Source: Paenibacillus jilunlii
GTDB taxonomy: Bacteria > Bacillota > Bacilli > Paenibacillales > Paenibacillaceae
Assembly (NCBI RefSeq): GCF_900102965.1
Contig: NZ_FNGM01000011.1
Span: 106,896-170,895, forward strand
DNA: 64,000 nucleotides
Reading direction: 5' to 3'
The notes beneath the pieces are model-generated. The model was not told where the DNA came from and searched no databases. It worked only from the letters and a program-made list of their open reading frames with translations. A program made the translations under genes and the position numbers. Positions within the stretch are counted from its first letter, which is position 1. The number at the start of each line of letters is the position of its first letter. Positions 17,259 to 26,100 of this stretch are shown here, piece by piece.

Positions 17259-18122
17259 TTAGCCCTTCATTGCAGCAATCGGAATGAATTTAAGCTTCTT
17301 CAAGGAACCATTCTGGAACTTTTTGCTCTGCACATAATCAATGAATTCCTTGGTTGCGCCGGTAGGCTGGCCTTTGGTCATGTAGTAGCCGTAAGCCCAA
17401 ATCTTGTACGAACCGTTGATGACGTTATCTGTAGTTGCTGCCACACCATTGAATTTTACAGCCTTGATTTCGCTGCCGCTTACATAGACAAGGTCAATGT
17501 AGCCGATGGCGTTAGGGGTTGTAGCAACGGCTGTTTTCATGTCACCGCTTGAGCCGGTTTCCTTGTAATTCTTCTCTTTCTTCACGATATCTCCTCCAGC
17601 CAGAGCCTTGGCCTGGTAGTTGACACGTGTGCCGGAACCGAAGGCGCGGGTAACCACTACAATGCTGGCATCCGATCCGCCGACTTCTTTCCAGTTGGTG
17701 ATTTTACCGGAGTAAATACCTTGCAGCTGTTCCGTGGTCAGGTTGTCTACACCTACATTTTTGTTGACGATGGTGGCAAAAGGAATGACGGCTACCTTGT
17801 TGGCCACTTGTCCGTCAAAAGCTTTGAAGCCGGGAACGTCGATGCTGGCATCCCAGTCGCATGCGCCGATGTCGGCAATGCCCTTCTTCACTGCTTGCGG
17901 TCCAGTTACAGAACCTTTACCGGAAGCGGCAATTTTGACTTTCGGGTGAAGCTTCTGGAACTCCTTAGCGGCCTGCAGGGTCAGCGGAAGCAGTGCAGTC
18001 GATCCGTTGACGGTAATTTTACCTTTAAGAGAGTCGGCTGCGGCCGCGATTCCGGCAAAAGATGCGGTTACCGCGATGACAGCGGTCAATGCTGTAACTG
18101 TTAATTTTTTGAAAACCTTCAT
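17259..18122 (-). CDS. pstS: Phosphate-binding protein PstS
   Basis: 287 residues. A signal peptide (residues about 1-28) is followed by the type II periplasmic-binding fold with phosphate-binding motifs VNGSTALLPL, SGKGSVTGPQAVKKG and TRAFGSGTRV. Unusually for a Gram-positive PstS, the signal region ends AGIAAAADS with no lipobox cysteine, so there is no obvious membrane anchor. The protein may be released, held by the wall or kept by the permease. It lies about 50 bases after the secreted propeller-like gene and is presumably induced by phosphate starvation together with pstC and pstA. Confidence 0.92.
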   Translation of the reverse strand: MKVFKKLTVTALTAVIAVTASFAGIAAAADSLKGKITVNGSTALLPLTLQAAKEFQKLHPKVKIAASGKGSVTGPQAVKKGIADIGACDWDASIDVPGFKAFDGQVANKVAVIPFATIVNKNVGVDNLTTEQLQGIYSGKITNWKEVGGSDASIVVVTRAFGSGTRVNYQAKALAGGDIVKKEKNYKETGSSGDMKTAVATTPNAIGYIDLVYVSGSEIKAVKFNGVAATTDNVINGSYKIWAYGYYMTKGQPTGATKEFIDYVQSKKFQNGSLKKLKFIPIAAMKG

Positions 18123-18173
18123 GAATAATTTCTCCTCTCGGCGGTTGCGCCGTTATATTATGTGGGTGTTGCC

Positions 18174-19601
18174 TTAGTCGGTTGATTTGGAGAGCTGGAG
18201 CGCTTTGCCATTCTGGATTGCAAGCACCTTGCCGTCACTGACAACAGCGAGCTTGCTGCCGTCTTTCGATACCGCTACTTCCGAAACATCTTCAGTGGTG
18301 TGGAACAGCACGGTTTTGCCGCCGCTGCCGTCAATGGAATAGACAGATGTGCTTCCGTCGGCCGCGAGGCCGGAAACGACCAGGCCTGAGGCTACGCTGG
18401 TAACCCATGTAGCTTCAACATCAAGGGCAATGTTGCTGATAGTGCCGTCGGTCCCGATGGATTTCAGCGTATTGGCTGCATTGCCGTCCGGATCAGCACT
18501 CAGGTACACCACGCTGCCATTCGCCAGAATTTCCGGATACAGCTTGTTGTCCAGGGCTGTGGTCAGGGCTGCAGGCTTCGCATCTTTGGTGACAAGGTCC
18601 AGCTTATAGAGCTGTTCTCCGGCTTTGCTGAAGTCTACGGTAAGTGAATCTTCGGTGCTGTCGGCATCATTTTTAGCCACGCCCGTTACGTTCACAATGT
18701 ACACGACACTTTTGGCATCGGGAGACAGACGCAGCTCTGATTTGTTCTCTACCTTGTCTTCAAGCACAGCTTTGACGACACCGGTCTCCACGGAGATTTG
18801 AGCAATCTTCTCCTGCTTGTCCCCCTGGATGAAGTAGATCGTCTTGCCGTCCGCCGACCAGACCAGATCTGTTTTCACACTGGTGTCGGTCCCAAGGGAA
18901 GAGATGGCTCCACTGGCGAGATTGATCAGCTTCAGCTGGCCTGTCTCATCGGTGAACGCGCCCCACTTCTGATCGGCAGAAACCGCGAAATCCGATGCGC
19001 TGCTATTGGAGGAGAAAATTTCATAATCGCCAGGGTAAGCGTTGAATTTGATGAGCTGGGCCGTTTCGGAATCGCTTTTGTTCGCAATGATGCTTCCGTC
19101 TGCATTCCAATGAAGGGTATCGAACTGGCCTTCCGGACGGGCAAAGCTCAGAATGGTCTGGTCTTCAGCCTGGAGTTCTCCGCCAAGGGCAGTAACCAGC
19201 TTAGTCAGCTCTACGTAGGCCTTGCCGTTATAAATTACAGGAGCAACGGTAAATTGCTGAGCCGCACCATCCACTTGATAGCCTTTTGCACCTGTTTTAA
19301 TGAGTACATTATGTAATCCTTTGCTGTCGTTCAGTTCAAAACCGCTGCTGCTTATGATCAGCTTGGCCCCAAGCTCACCGGCCACCTGATTTAGCGAATA
19401 CAGCTTGTACCCGCCGCTGTTAATGGTACTGAGTGCAACCGGCGTTCCGTTCACAGACCAGGTAGTGCTGCTTTCCTTGGCTGCTGCAGTATTTACGGCG
19501 GCTGCATTAGCGCTGCTGCTTGTTGCCGCAATACTTCCCGCTCCTCCTGCAACGAGAATTGCTGAGGCCAAAGCCGCGCTGAACCATTTACTATTTCTCA
19601 A
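18174..19601 (-). CDS. Secreted protein with copper-amine-oxidase-like stalk domain and beta-propeller repeats
   Basis: 475 residues. A signal peptide (to about residue 33) is followed by a stalk-type domain (SVNGTPVALSTINSGGYKLYSLNQVAGELGA, residues about 48-155) common in Paenibacillus secreted proteins, then six or so TolB/WD-like strands (WNADGSIIA, SADQKWGAFTD, WSADGKTIYF, LSPDAKSVVYI, SKDGSKLAVVS). No enzyme motif is evident. It is the first gene of the unit leading into pstS (52-base gap, no terminator seen), so it may be a phosphate-starvation surface protein. That role is inference from position only. Loose TTGACA/ATAACA elements upstream (about 19655-19685) could be weak Pho boxes but are not convincing. 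Confidence 0.75.
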   Translation of the reverse strand: MRNSKWFSAALASAILVAGGAGSIAATSSSANAAAVNTAAAKESSTTWSVNGTPVALSTINSGGYKLYSLNQVAGELGAKLIISSSGFELNDSKGLHNVLIKTGAKGYQVDGAAQQFTVAPVIYNGKAYVELTKLVTALGGELQAEDQTILSFARPEGQFDTLHWNADGSIIANKSDSETAQLIKFNAYPGDYEIFSSNSSASDFAVSADQKWGAFTDETGQLKLINLASGAISSLGTDTSVKTDLVWSADGKTIYFIQGDKQEKIAQISVETGVVKAVLEDKVENKSELRLSPDAKSVVYIVNVTGVAKNDADSTEDSLTVDFSKAGEQLYKLDLVTKDAKPAALTTALDNKLYPEILANGSVVYLSADPDGNAANTLKSIGTDGTISNIALDVEATWVTSVASGLVVSGLAADGSTSVYSIDGSGGKTVLFHTTEDVSEVAVSKDGSKLAVVSDGKVLAIQNGKALQLSKSTD

Positions 19602-19732
19602 TTAGACTCACCCTTTTCCTATAGGTAACTGCTAATGCTATTTTCATCTACGAGTGTCAATTCTGTTCAAGAGGAATGTTATGGAAATATTAACTGATGA
19701 TGAATGGCGTGGGGCCTGTAAATCCATATAAT

Positions 19733-19775
19733 TAAAAAAGACCGCCCCTGAAATATCAGAGTCGGCCTCAAGGTA
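19733..19775 (-). terminator. Terminator after the small lipoprotein gene
   Basis: Minus strand: GGCCGACTCTGA, loop TATTT, CAGGGGCGGTC, followed by TTTTTTA. The stem is imperfect. It lies about 20 bases after the lipoprotein stop. Confidence 0.7.
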
Positions 19776-19789
19776 AAATGTAGATGATG

Positions 19790-20233
19790 TTAATTCTCAA
19801 TCCATGTAACGATAATTTCGGCACTGCCCGGATTCGAATCCGAACGGGTGCCGATAATGGAGTAGGAGTAGGCGTTTGGGACTTTGCCGTTAATAATCAT
19901 GTTATTCCTGTCTACAATCTGTGTCCCGCGCTTAAGAGCCTTGTCGTTTACATACTTCTGATAGGTGCTCCCGAGTTCATCCATGCTCTCCTTCGTTTCA
20001 TAGACCAGCATGGAGGCTTTCTTTCCGTCCACCGCCTTACCTTCTGTTAACGTAATCCCCGCACCGGCTGGAATCGGCAAATCCCCGGGAAGATATTGCG
20101 GCTTGTCCACATTCTCTTCTGCCAAAGTGCGGAAATGACCACCGCCAGCTTCATCTCCGGGATTGCCGCATGCACTTAGCCCAACGGCTGCCACAAGCGC
20201 CAGCAGGGAGAGCGCAATCTTCTTGTCGGCCAT
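19790..20233 (-). CDS. Small lipoprotein of unknown function
   Basis: 147 residues. The signal peptide ends in a lipobox LSAC (Cys at about 22), so the protein should be anchored to the outer face of the membrane. The rest is a single small alpha/beta domain with no recognised family motif (LPGDLPIPAGAGITLTEG, then a strand-rich C-terminus ending VTWIEN). GAGGAGG upstream of the ATG supports the start. It has its own terminator and is transcribed away from the neighbouring efflux operon. Confidence 0.75.
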   Translation of the reverse strand: MADKKIALSLLALVAAVGLSACGNPGDEAGGGHFRTLAEENVDKPQYLPGDLPIPAGAGITLTEGKAVDGKKASMLVYETKESMDELGSTYQKYVNDKALKRGTQIVDRNNMIINGKVPNAYSYSIIGTRSDSNPGSAEIIVTWIEN

Positions 20234-20374
20234 TTACTAACTCCTCCTCCATGGTCTGCATTACATCAGAACAATTACTCATACCCATAATTACCCTGCA
20301 CTTCCACAGATTAAAACCCAGTTTTCTAAAATTTTAAAAAAATCTTTACTTAGCCGTCATTCCCGAAAAAGAGA

Positions 20375-20424
20375 TTTACATCTGCAAGGAATTGATTTAA
20401 TATAATGAGTGAGTACTCACTCAT
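20375..20424 (+). promoter_or_regulatory. Promoter and perfect palindromic operator of the ABC/TetR operon
   Basis: TTTACA (20375), 17 bases, TAATAT (20398) forms a plausible promoter. It is directly followed by the perfect 20-bp palindrome ATGAGTGAGTACTCACTCAT at 20405-20424, a TGAGTGA/TCACTCA arrangement typical of TetR-family sites. Bound repressor would cover the -10 element and start site. The likely regulator is the TetR protein encoded third in the same operon. Confidence 0.75.
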
Positions 20425-20448
20425 AATTTTGGAATCGAGGAGATTGAC

Positions 20449-21180
20449 ATGAATCAGGGACATCCTGTGATTGCTGTAACCCATGTCCGCCGCGCATTTG
20501 GCACTAAGGAGGTGCTGAAGGATATTTCGCTCCAGGTGGAGCAGGCAGAGACTTTCGGCATTCTTGGCCCTTCCGGCTCGGGGAAAACTACACTTGTAAA
20601 GCTGCTTACCGGCATTGATGAAGTAACCTCGGGCCAGGTGGAGGTGCTGGGTGCTCAAATGCCCAAGCTCTCCATGCTGCAGCAAATCGGTTATATGGCA
20701 CAGTCGGATGCTCTATACACTGAGCTTAGCGCCAAAGAAAATCTGGAGTTCTTCGCGTCCCTGTATGGACTTAGAGGCGGAAACCGCACCCGCCGGATCG
20801 CTGATGTGATGGAGGTAGTAAACCTGCAGGAGCATTTGCGTAAGCGCGTGGACCAATATTCCGGCGGAATGAAGCGGCGACTGTCGCTCGCCATCGCTCT
20901 TTTGCATGAACCTCCGCTGCTCATTCTCGACGAACCTACTGTTGGCATCGATCCGGTGCTGCGCAAGTCGATCTGGAAAGAGCTGCGGACATTGAACGGC
21001 AATGGCACCACCATTGTCCTGACTACCCACGTGATGGACGAAGCGGAGAAGTGCGACCGGCTGGCCATGATCCGGGACGGACAACTGCTGGCGGTGGACA
21101 CCCCGGCCGATCTGCTGCGGAACACCGGTGCAGCTTCGATGGAGGAAGCTTTTCTATATTATGGAGGTGCCCGGCGATGA
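20449..21180 (+). CDS. ABC transporter ATP-binding protein (drug/ABC-2 type)
   Basis: 243 residues, the DrrA/YfiL type. Walker A is GPSGSGKTT (residues 40-48), the signature is YSGGMKRRLS, Walker B is LLILDEPTVG, and the switch His is in LTTHVMDEAEKCD. It energises the permease encoded immediately downstream; the two genes overlap by 4 bases (ATGA). Homologous systems export hydrophobic drugs or lipids, but the substrate is not evident here. Confidence 0.93.
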   Translation: MNQGHPVIAVTHVRRAFGTKEVLKDISLQVEQAETFGILGPSGSGKTTLVKLLTGIDEVTSGQVEVLGAQMPKLSMLQQIGYMAQSDALYTELSAKENLEFFASLYGLRGGNRTRRIADVMEVVNLQEHLRKRVDQYSGGMKRRLSLAIALLHEPPLLILDEPTVGIDPVLRKSIWKELRTLNGNGTTIVLTTHVMDEAEKCDRLAMIRDGQLLAVDTPADLLRNTGAASMEEAFLYYGGARR

Positions 21181-22211
21181 GAGTACGCGCGATTACCCTG
21201 CGGATCCTGCAGCAATTCATTCATGATAAAAGAACAATGGCGCTGATGTTCATTGCTCCGCTTCTCGTACTCAGCCTGATGAGTCTGGTGTTCAATGGAG
21301 ATGCCTATGAGCCGAAAATCGGCGTCTCCGGCGGAGCCGTCCCCTTCACCCGTGCGCTTGAAGCACAGAACGCCACTGTTATTGCTTACAAGTCAGCGGA
21401 CCTGGGCACAGCAGCCCTTCAGGAGAGTGAGCTGGATGCGCTGATTACGCTTAACGGAACGACTCCCGAAGTGATGCTTGAGGGCAGCAATCCCACCGCA
21501 AACCGCGCGGTGATGCTGGCCTTGACTGCCGCAACCCGGAACCTGCAATCTGCTGGCGGAGAAGGCCAGGTCCAGCCGCAGATCAGCTATCTGTACGGCG
21601 CAGAGGATATGAAGACTATTGACCGCTTTGGGCCGATTATGATCGGGGTGTTTGTCTTTTTCTTTGTTTTCCTGATTGCCGGTGTTTCCTTCTTGCGGGA
21701 GCGGACCACCGGAACCCTGGAGCGCCTGCTCTCCACCCCGCTGAAGCGCTGGGAGATTGTGCTCGGCTATGTCTGCGGCTTCGGGATATTCACCGTGTTC
21801 CAGGCGCTGCTGATCTCCTGGTTCTCCATCCAGGTGCTCGGTATTATGATGGCCGGAAGCTTCGGGTATGTGCTGCTGCTGACCCTCCTGCTCTCCATGT
21901 CGGCGCTGACTCTGGGCACGCTGCTCTCGGCGTATGCCGCCAATGAGCTGCAGATGATCCAGTTCATTCCGCTGATTATCGTGCCGCAGATTTTTTTGAG
22001 CGGGCTGTTCCCGATGGATACCCTTCCCTTGTGGCTGCAGCGTGTCGGTCTGGCAACACCGATCTACTATGGCTCCGAAGCGCTGATGAATATTATGATC
22101 CGCGGCAAAGGCTGGAGCGCCATCGCGCTGGATGTCTATGCGTTAATCGGCTTCTCCCTGCTGTTCATGCTGCTGAATGTGCTGGCCCTGCGCAAGCACC
22201 GTAAAATGTAA
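21177..22211 (+). CDS. ABC-2 type transporter permease
   Basis: 344 residues. One N-terminal membrane helix (FIHDKRTMALMFIAPLLVLSL) is followed by an extracytoplasmic domain of about 140 residues, then five helices, as in ABC-2 efflux permeases of the YhgE/DrrB type. FLRERTTGTLERLLSTPL is the typical cytosolic coupling motif. The ATG at 21177 overlaps the upstream ATPase stop. A TetR gene follows 58 bases later in the same direction. Confidence 0.92.
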   Translation: MRVRAITLRILQQFIHDKRTMALMFIAPLLVLSLMSLVFNGDAYEPKIGVSGGAVPFTRALEAQNATVIAYKSADLGTAALQESELDALITLNGTTPEVMLEGSNPTANRAVMLALTAATRNLQSAGGEGQVQPQISYLYGAEDMKTIDRFGPIMIGVFVFFFVFLIAGVSFLRERTTGTLERLLSTPLKRWEIVLGYVCGFGIFTVFQALLISWFSIQVLGIMMAGSFGYVLLLTLLLSMSALTLGTLLSAYAANELQMIQFIPLIIVPQIFLSGLFPMDTLPLWLQRVGLATPIYYGSEALMNIMIRGKGWSAIALDVYALIGFSLLFMLLNVLALRKHRKM

Positions 22212-22269
22212 ACATCAGGTTCCCTATGGTAAACTACGAGGAAGGATAACATTTGGGAGGACAAATTAG

Positions 22270-22968
22270 ATGGAGAAGAAGAAAGCGGATGAGCAGCAGG
22301 GGCAAGAGGAATGGATTTCAGAACTGCTGGCCATCAGTGAAGAAGAAAAAATGACGCCCAAGCAGCTGGCCATTCTCCAGGCGGGAATTGAAGTTTTTTC
22401 CGAAAAGGGTTACGCTGCTGCCGCTACCAGTGAAATTGCCCAGAGGGCGGGAGTGGCAGAAGGTACGATATTCCGCTACTACAAGACCAAAAAGGATCTG
22501 CTGCTGTCGATCGTCAGCCCGGCAATGACCAAGATGATCGCGCCTTTCGTGCTGCGCAATTTTGACGGGGTACTGGATGTTCCTTTTGACAGCTATGAAG
22601 CATTCATGCGGGCCTTTATGGTTAACCGTCTGGAATTCGCCCGTAAGAACTTCAAAATTCTGAGGATCTTTGTGCAGGAAATTCCCTTCCAGCCAGCGCT
22701 CCGGGAACAATTCATTGAAAATGTTATTGGCAAGGTGCTGGAGCGGGTAACAGCGATTACTGAACATTTCAAAGCAAAGGGCGAGGTTATCGATGCGCCT
22801 ACCCCTTCAATTATACGCTTCACCATCTCCTCAATAATCGGTTATCTGCTGGCGCGGCTGCTGCTGCTTCCGGACAAAGACTGGGATGATGAAACCGAAA
22901 TCAGCCTGACTTTAGACTTTATGCTGCATGGAATCGCAGGTCCGGCACTGCGGCGGGAGGAGCAATAG
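22270..22968 (+). CDS. TetR/AcrR-family transcriptional regulator
   Basis: 232 residues. An N-terminal charged extension of about 32 residues precedes the helix-turn-helix (ILQAGIEVFSEKGYAAAATSEIAQRAGVAEGTIFRYYKTKKDLLL), the TetR signature. The rest is a helical ligand-binding domain. GGGAGG lies 9 bases before the ATG. It is the last gene of the efflux operon and probably represses it through the palindrome at 20405-20424, being relieved by a transported compound. This is inference from arrangement. Confidence 0.93.
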   Translation: MEKKKADEQQGQEEWISELLAISEEEKMTPKQLAILQAGIEVFSEKGYAAAATSEIAQRAGVAEGTIFRYYKTKKDLLLSIVSPAMTKMIAPFVLRNFDGVLDVPFDSYEAFMRAFMVNRLEFARKNFKILRIFVQEIPFQPALREQFIENVIGKVLERVTAITEHFKAKGEVIDAPTPSIIRFTISSIIGYLLARLLLLPDKDWDDETEISLTLDFMLHGIAGPALRREEQ

Positions 22969-23158
22969 GAAGCGGGAGCGGGAGTTTTGCATTTTCCTAA
23001 GGGAGAATGTGAGGCTGCCGCTGCTTTTATATATGGAAGGAATAAGTATCGTACCTGCACAGAAAATTCTGTAAAAAACCCGATCCTATCAAAATTCCAT
23101 ATGTTATAATGATAAAAATCATAGCGGATTTCAATATTATACATACGGAGGGTTTTTA

Positions 23159-26100
23159 ATGAGAATTATGAGACTGGCGGCGGCTTTTTTTGCCACGTCC
23201 CTGCTGGTAGTTATTCTGCCTTGGATTGCCAGGGCGGATGTATCGGATTCGGATGCTACGCTAAAAATCTTTTATGAGGGAGCGGGGACGCTTTCACCTG
23301 CTTTTTCTCCGGAAATCACGGAATACACGGTACATATGCGCAGTTCGGAACCGGGCTATTATACGGCAGCCACTCTGTCCAATGAAGACGCTTCTCTGGC
23401 CTATTCCATGAATGGAAGTCCTTGGACTCCCATTGGCAACTACGTCTCAACCGGCTATCTTCCAACCCAGCGCGGTAACAATACCTTCCAGTTCAAAGTT
23501 ACCTCATCCGATAATTCCACAAGCAAAATCTATACCGCACAGGTCTTTTATCCAAATACGAATGATGCAAACCTTTGGAATTTGAGCGTAAGCCCGGGCA
23601 GCATCAGTCCTGCCTTTAACCCATCAACTACCGCATACACCCTAAACGTTCCTTATGCAACAAACAGCCTGGGTGTAAACGCATTAGCGGATGATCCTGC
23701 AGCTTCAATCAAAATTAACGGAAACCCTGTCCTGAGCGGTGTTTCTTCTTCAGTGCCGCTTAACGTTGGAAGCAACATGGTGTATGTCGAGGTCAAGTCA
23801 CAGGACACTTCTATCACCAAAACCTATTACCTCACCGTCACCCGTGCTTTGCCCTCAACCAATGCCGATTTAAGCGCCTTGTCTGTCCAGGGTCATAGCC
23901 TGATCCCTGCTTTCCAGTCCGGAGTAACGGCTTACGCCTTACAGGATCTCGGTTATGACACCGGGACGATTGCCGTAACCCCTACCGCTTCCGACTCAAC
24001 AGCAGCGATAAGCATTCAAAACAGCCAAGGCGGCTACGATCCTATACCCAGCGGCTCTCTTAGCGCTCCCCTGGCGTTAAGTCCGGGAGACAATACTATT
24101 GTGATTAAGGTAACCGCCCAGGACGGACTCACCGAGAAGCTCTACAGCCTGAATGTGCACCGGAAAAGCAACAATGCGCTTCTGTCCCAGCTCACTGCTT
24201 TGCCGGGCGGTCTGAAAGAGAGCTTCACCAGCCATGTGTTCACTTATACACTGGGTGATCTTACCACAGACAGTCTGACGGTAACGCCAACACTGGCGGA
24301 TACGAAGGGTCTGGTGCAGATCAGCGTTAATAACGGGAGTTATACACCTGTATCTAATGGGCAGGGCGCCACTGTGCCGCTGGCCGCCGGAACCCACACC
24401 ATTCATGTAAAAGTGTCTGCCGAAGACACCAGCTATACCAACGTATACCAACTTACGGTTAAAAGAGTACAGGATAGCACTCTCTCTCCTGTCTCCGGCA
24501 CTTTTGACAAATATGCCTTGAATACAGCAGCAGGCCATTACCATGATGCTGAAACCGTGCTTAGCCTGAACGGCAACCTGCTGACCGGCCTGAAGCTGGG
24601 GACGGCAGTTCTGGACCATGCCGCCTATACTCTGTCCGGCAGCACCTTGACTCTTCACAAAGAATACCTGTCCACTCTGGCGGCAGGAGAGCATGTATTT
24701 GAGCTGGTCATGGATGCGGGCAGCCATCCGCTGTTCACGGTGGCGGTGAAGGACACGACACCGCCTGTAATGGCCGCGCCAACCGCCGGAGATGCGGCGG
24801 TCACGCTGAAGTGGGCCCCGGTCAGCGGCGCGACCGGGTACAAGGTGTTCGCCAGTACGGTTCCGGGGACCTACGGAACCGTGCTGGCGGCCTTGGGCGC
24901 GGGTGCCGACAGCTATTCGGCAGCCGGGCTCACCAACGGGACGACGTATTACTTCGTCGTCAAGGCCGTGAACGGAGGCGGCGACAGCGCGGCCTCCGCC
25001 GAAGTCAGCGCCACCCCGCAGGTTCCTGCGCCGGGTGGGCCGGTTGTCCAAGCCGTGACCGCAGGCGACGGTCAGGTGCACCTGGTATGGGAGCCGGTGA
25101 GCGGAGCCACCGGATATAACGTCTACACAAGCACAACCTCCGGCGAGTACGGAGCCGCTGCCGGAACGGTTGCCGCTGCGGTCTACAGCTACGATGCTGT
25201 AGGCCTGACCAACGGGACGACCTATTATTTTGTCGTCAAGGCCGTGAACGGAGGCGGCAGCAGCGCGGCCTCCGCCGAAGTCAGCGCCACCCCGCAGGTC
25301 CCTGTGCCGGGTGCACCGGTGCTGCAGACCGCCGTTCCCGGCAATGGAACGGTGAGCCTGTACTGGGAGCCGGCAGCCGGTGCCTCGGGATATACCATCT
25401 ACCAAAGTACAGTGCCGGGAAATTACGATCAACCAGCCGGCACAGTTGCCGGATCGGTATACAGCTATAACGCAACAGGCCTGACTAATGGAACCAAGTA
25501 TTATTTTACCGTCAAGGCAGCTAATCCTGGCGGCGGCAGCGCTCTATCCAATGAAGCCAGCGCCACGCCAAGGACGATTCCCGCCGCACCGGCTATTCTC
25601 AGCACCACTGCGGGAGACGGTCAAGTGACCATTGCCTTTGCGGCTCCTGCCGACAACGGCGGAAGTTCTGTTACCTCCTATGAGATTACAGCATCACCCG
25701 GAGGCAGTATTACCACGGGCTCAGCCAGCCCGGTTACAGTAACCGGGTTGGTGAACGGAACAGCCTACACTTTTACTGTAAAAGCTATAAACGGAGCGGG
25801 TATCGGTCCCGCATCTGGTCCTTCCAACGCGGTAATTCCTATGGCACCGGCCAGTGGAGAAAGAGATCCTGCAGAACCCGCACCGCCAGTGACATCAAGG
25901 GTCCCGGTGGCTCCAGCAAAAGAGGCCCCTGCCCCGGAGGTATTGACATATGTGAACGGCAAAATCGAAGATTTGAGCGCCTTATCAACGGTACTGACCG
26001 ATAACAGACAGCACTCCATCGTCACACTGGACCAGGGCAAACTCGACCGGATATTGGCGGAACATCCACCCGGTGCCGAGATCTCGGTTGAATTCAATAA

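Noticed and set aside
19655..19690. Possible Pho boxes upstream of the pst unit
   Set aside because: ATAACA and TTGACA fit, but the middle repeat at 11-base spacing does not, so the match is weak.
24077..25432. 451-codon frame on the minus strand
   Set aside because: Antisense shadow of the SLH protein gene, with no ribosome site or recognisable domain.
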